Source: Clostridium sp. K13 (lineage in GTDB: Bacteria > Bacillota > Clostridia > Clostridiales > Clostridiaceae). Taken from it: 64,000 nt of DNA. Location: assembly GCF_019734195.1 (NCBI RefSeq), contig NZ_JAASHM010000012.1, positions 1 through 64,000 of the forward strand, read 5' to 3'. Position 1 is the first letter of the stretch, and every line of letters begins with the position of its first letter. Positions 63,662 through 64,000 of this stretch are shown piece after piece. The notes under the pieces are model-generated. The model saw nothing but the letters and a program-made list of their open reading frames with translations. It searched no databases and was not told the origin of the DNA. Made by a program: the position numbers and the translations under genes.

Positions 63662-64000
63662 ATGGCAAAAGACAATAGCGGAAGTGAAAATTTTCACTAC
63701 AATAATATAGAGAAAAAAGATAAAAATTTTATGTACAAAAACTTTAAAAGAAGTAACTGTTATAACTGTAATTTTTCAAATTCAAATTTTAATTTCGCGA
63801 CTTTTAGAGGAGCACATTTTAAAACTTGTAGTTTTATGAAAGGGACTTTTGAAGGAACTGAATTTATTGGAACTAATTTAAAAAATAGTAAGTTTAAAAA
63901 TGCAAAGTTCAAAAATGCTATTTTTGAAGGAGCAAATTTAGACGGTGCAGATTTTAAAGATGCAACATTTGAAAATACTATATTCTTAGGATGTAAATTA
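63662..64000 (+). CDS. Pentapeptide-repeat protein, 3' end outside the window
   Basis: The frame starts at ATG 63662 behind AAAGGAGA and stays open for 113 codons to the window edge. After about 30 residues it turns into A(N/D)LxG-type pentapeptide repeats (for example ATFRGAHFKT, KNAKFKNAIF, ANLDGADFKD), predicting a right-handed quadrilateral beta helix. Such proteins can mimic DNA (quinolone-protection type) or have other roles. The C-terminus is not seen, so no function is assigned. Confidence 0.85.
   Translation, partial: MAKDNSGSENFHYNNIEKKDKNFMYKNFKRSNCYNCNFSNSNFNFATFRGAHFKTCSFMKGTFEGTEFIGTNLKNSKFKNAKFKNAIFEGANLDGADFKDATFENTIFLGCKL

Noticed and set aside
1..64000. CRISPR arrays, tRNA or rRNA genes
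   Set aside because: No regularly spaced repeats, no tRNA-like cloverleaf with CCA-type end and no rRNA-like GC-rich blocks were seen on reading; a tRNAscan or Rfam run was not possible.

Overview
The window reads as chromosome of a low-GC, anaerobic, spore-former-type Firmicute, most likely Clostridium sensu stricto. The evidence is the very AT-rich sequence, near-exclusive AGA arginine codons, strong GGAGG ribosome sites, many U-tract hairpin terminators, and clostridial gene sets (YebC, ruvAB-queA-tgt-yajC, QueT, reverse rubrerythrin, glycyl-radical YjjI/YjjW). No tRNA, rRNA, CRISPR array, integrase or complete insertion sequence was seen.

Layout. 1-3860: a two-gene cassette of unknown function (TerB-like/glycine-rich membrane protein plus a conserved-looking partner) with codon use unlike its neighbours. 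3890-11640: housekeeping genes (hpt, hflX with a JAMM-like N-terminal extension, a cytoplasmic GH13 alpha-amylase, a MocR-type regulator coupled to a YigZ protein, yebC) and two structured RNA candidates between hflX and the amylase. 11680-17280: a wall-anchored 5'-nucleotidase, a guanine-riboswitch-controlled BMP lipoprotein, and a dicarboxylate/amino-acid symporter behind a structured leader. 17430-25400: small membrane proteins, queT behind a preQ1-I riboswitch, then ruvA-ruvB-queA-tgt-yajC-TIGR04086. 25630-42790: very large secreted proteins with sortase signals (amylopullulanase, S8 protease, CehA/McbA-type PHP protein) plus YibE/F. 43240-46220: a NADH oxidase behind a Rex-like operator and a GHL10-type glycosidase. 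46380-51380: a transposase-like protein that seems to have lost catalytic residues, a HTH/substrate-binding regulator and modABC. 51470-64000: HAD, CutC, hydrolase, GNAT, yjjI-yjjW, dipeptidase, patatin, truA, PHP and TPR proteins, DUF1540, reverse rubrerythrin, and a truncated pentapeptide-repeat gene at the window end.

How genes work together. Extracellular nucleotide hydrolysis (5'-nucleotidase), nucleoside uptake (BMP lipoprotein, guanine riboswitch) and hypoxanthine salvage (hpt) make a purine-scavenging theme. Rare GTTCG/CGAA boxes sit in or near three of the promoters. QueT, QueA and Tgt form a queuosine theme with a preQ1 riboswitch. The anchored amylopullulanase and the cytoplasmic alpha-amylase make a starch theme.

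The strongest surprise is in the S8 protease. The catalytic frame (31793-34804) and the frame carrying the Ig repeats and wall anchor (to 36465) differ by -1, and a canonical U_UUA_AAC slippery heptamer lies in phase at 34780-34786, at the start of the roughly 20-nt interval in which the frame change must happen. This is either programmed frameshifting that sets the released-to-anchored protease ratio, or a recent one-base deletion or sequencing error.
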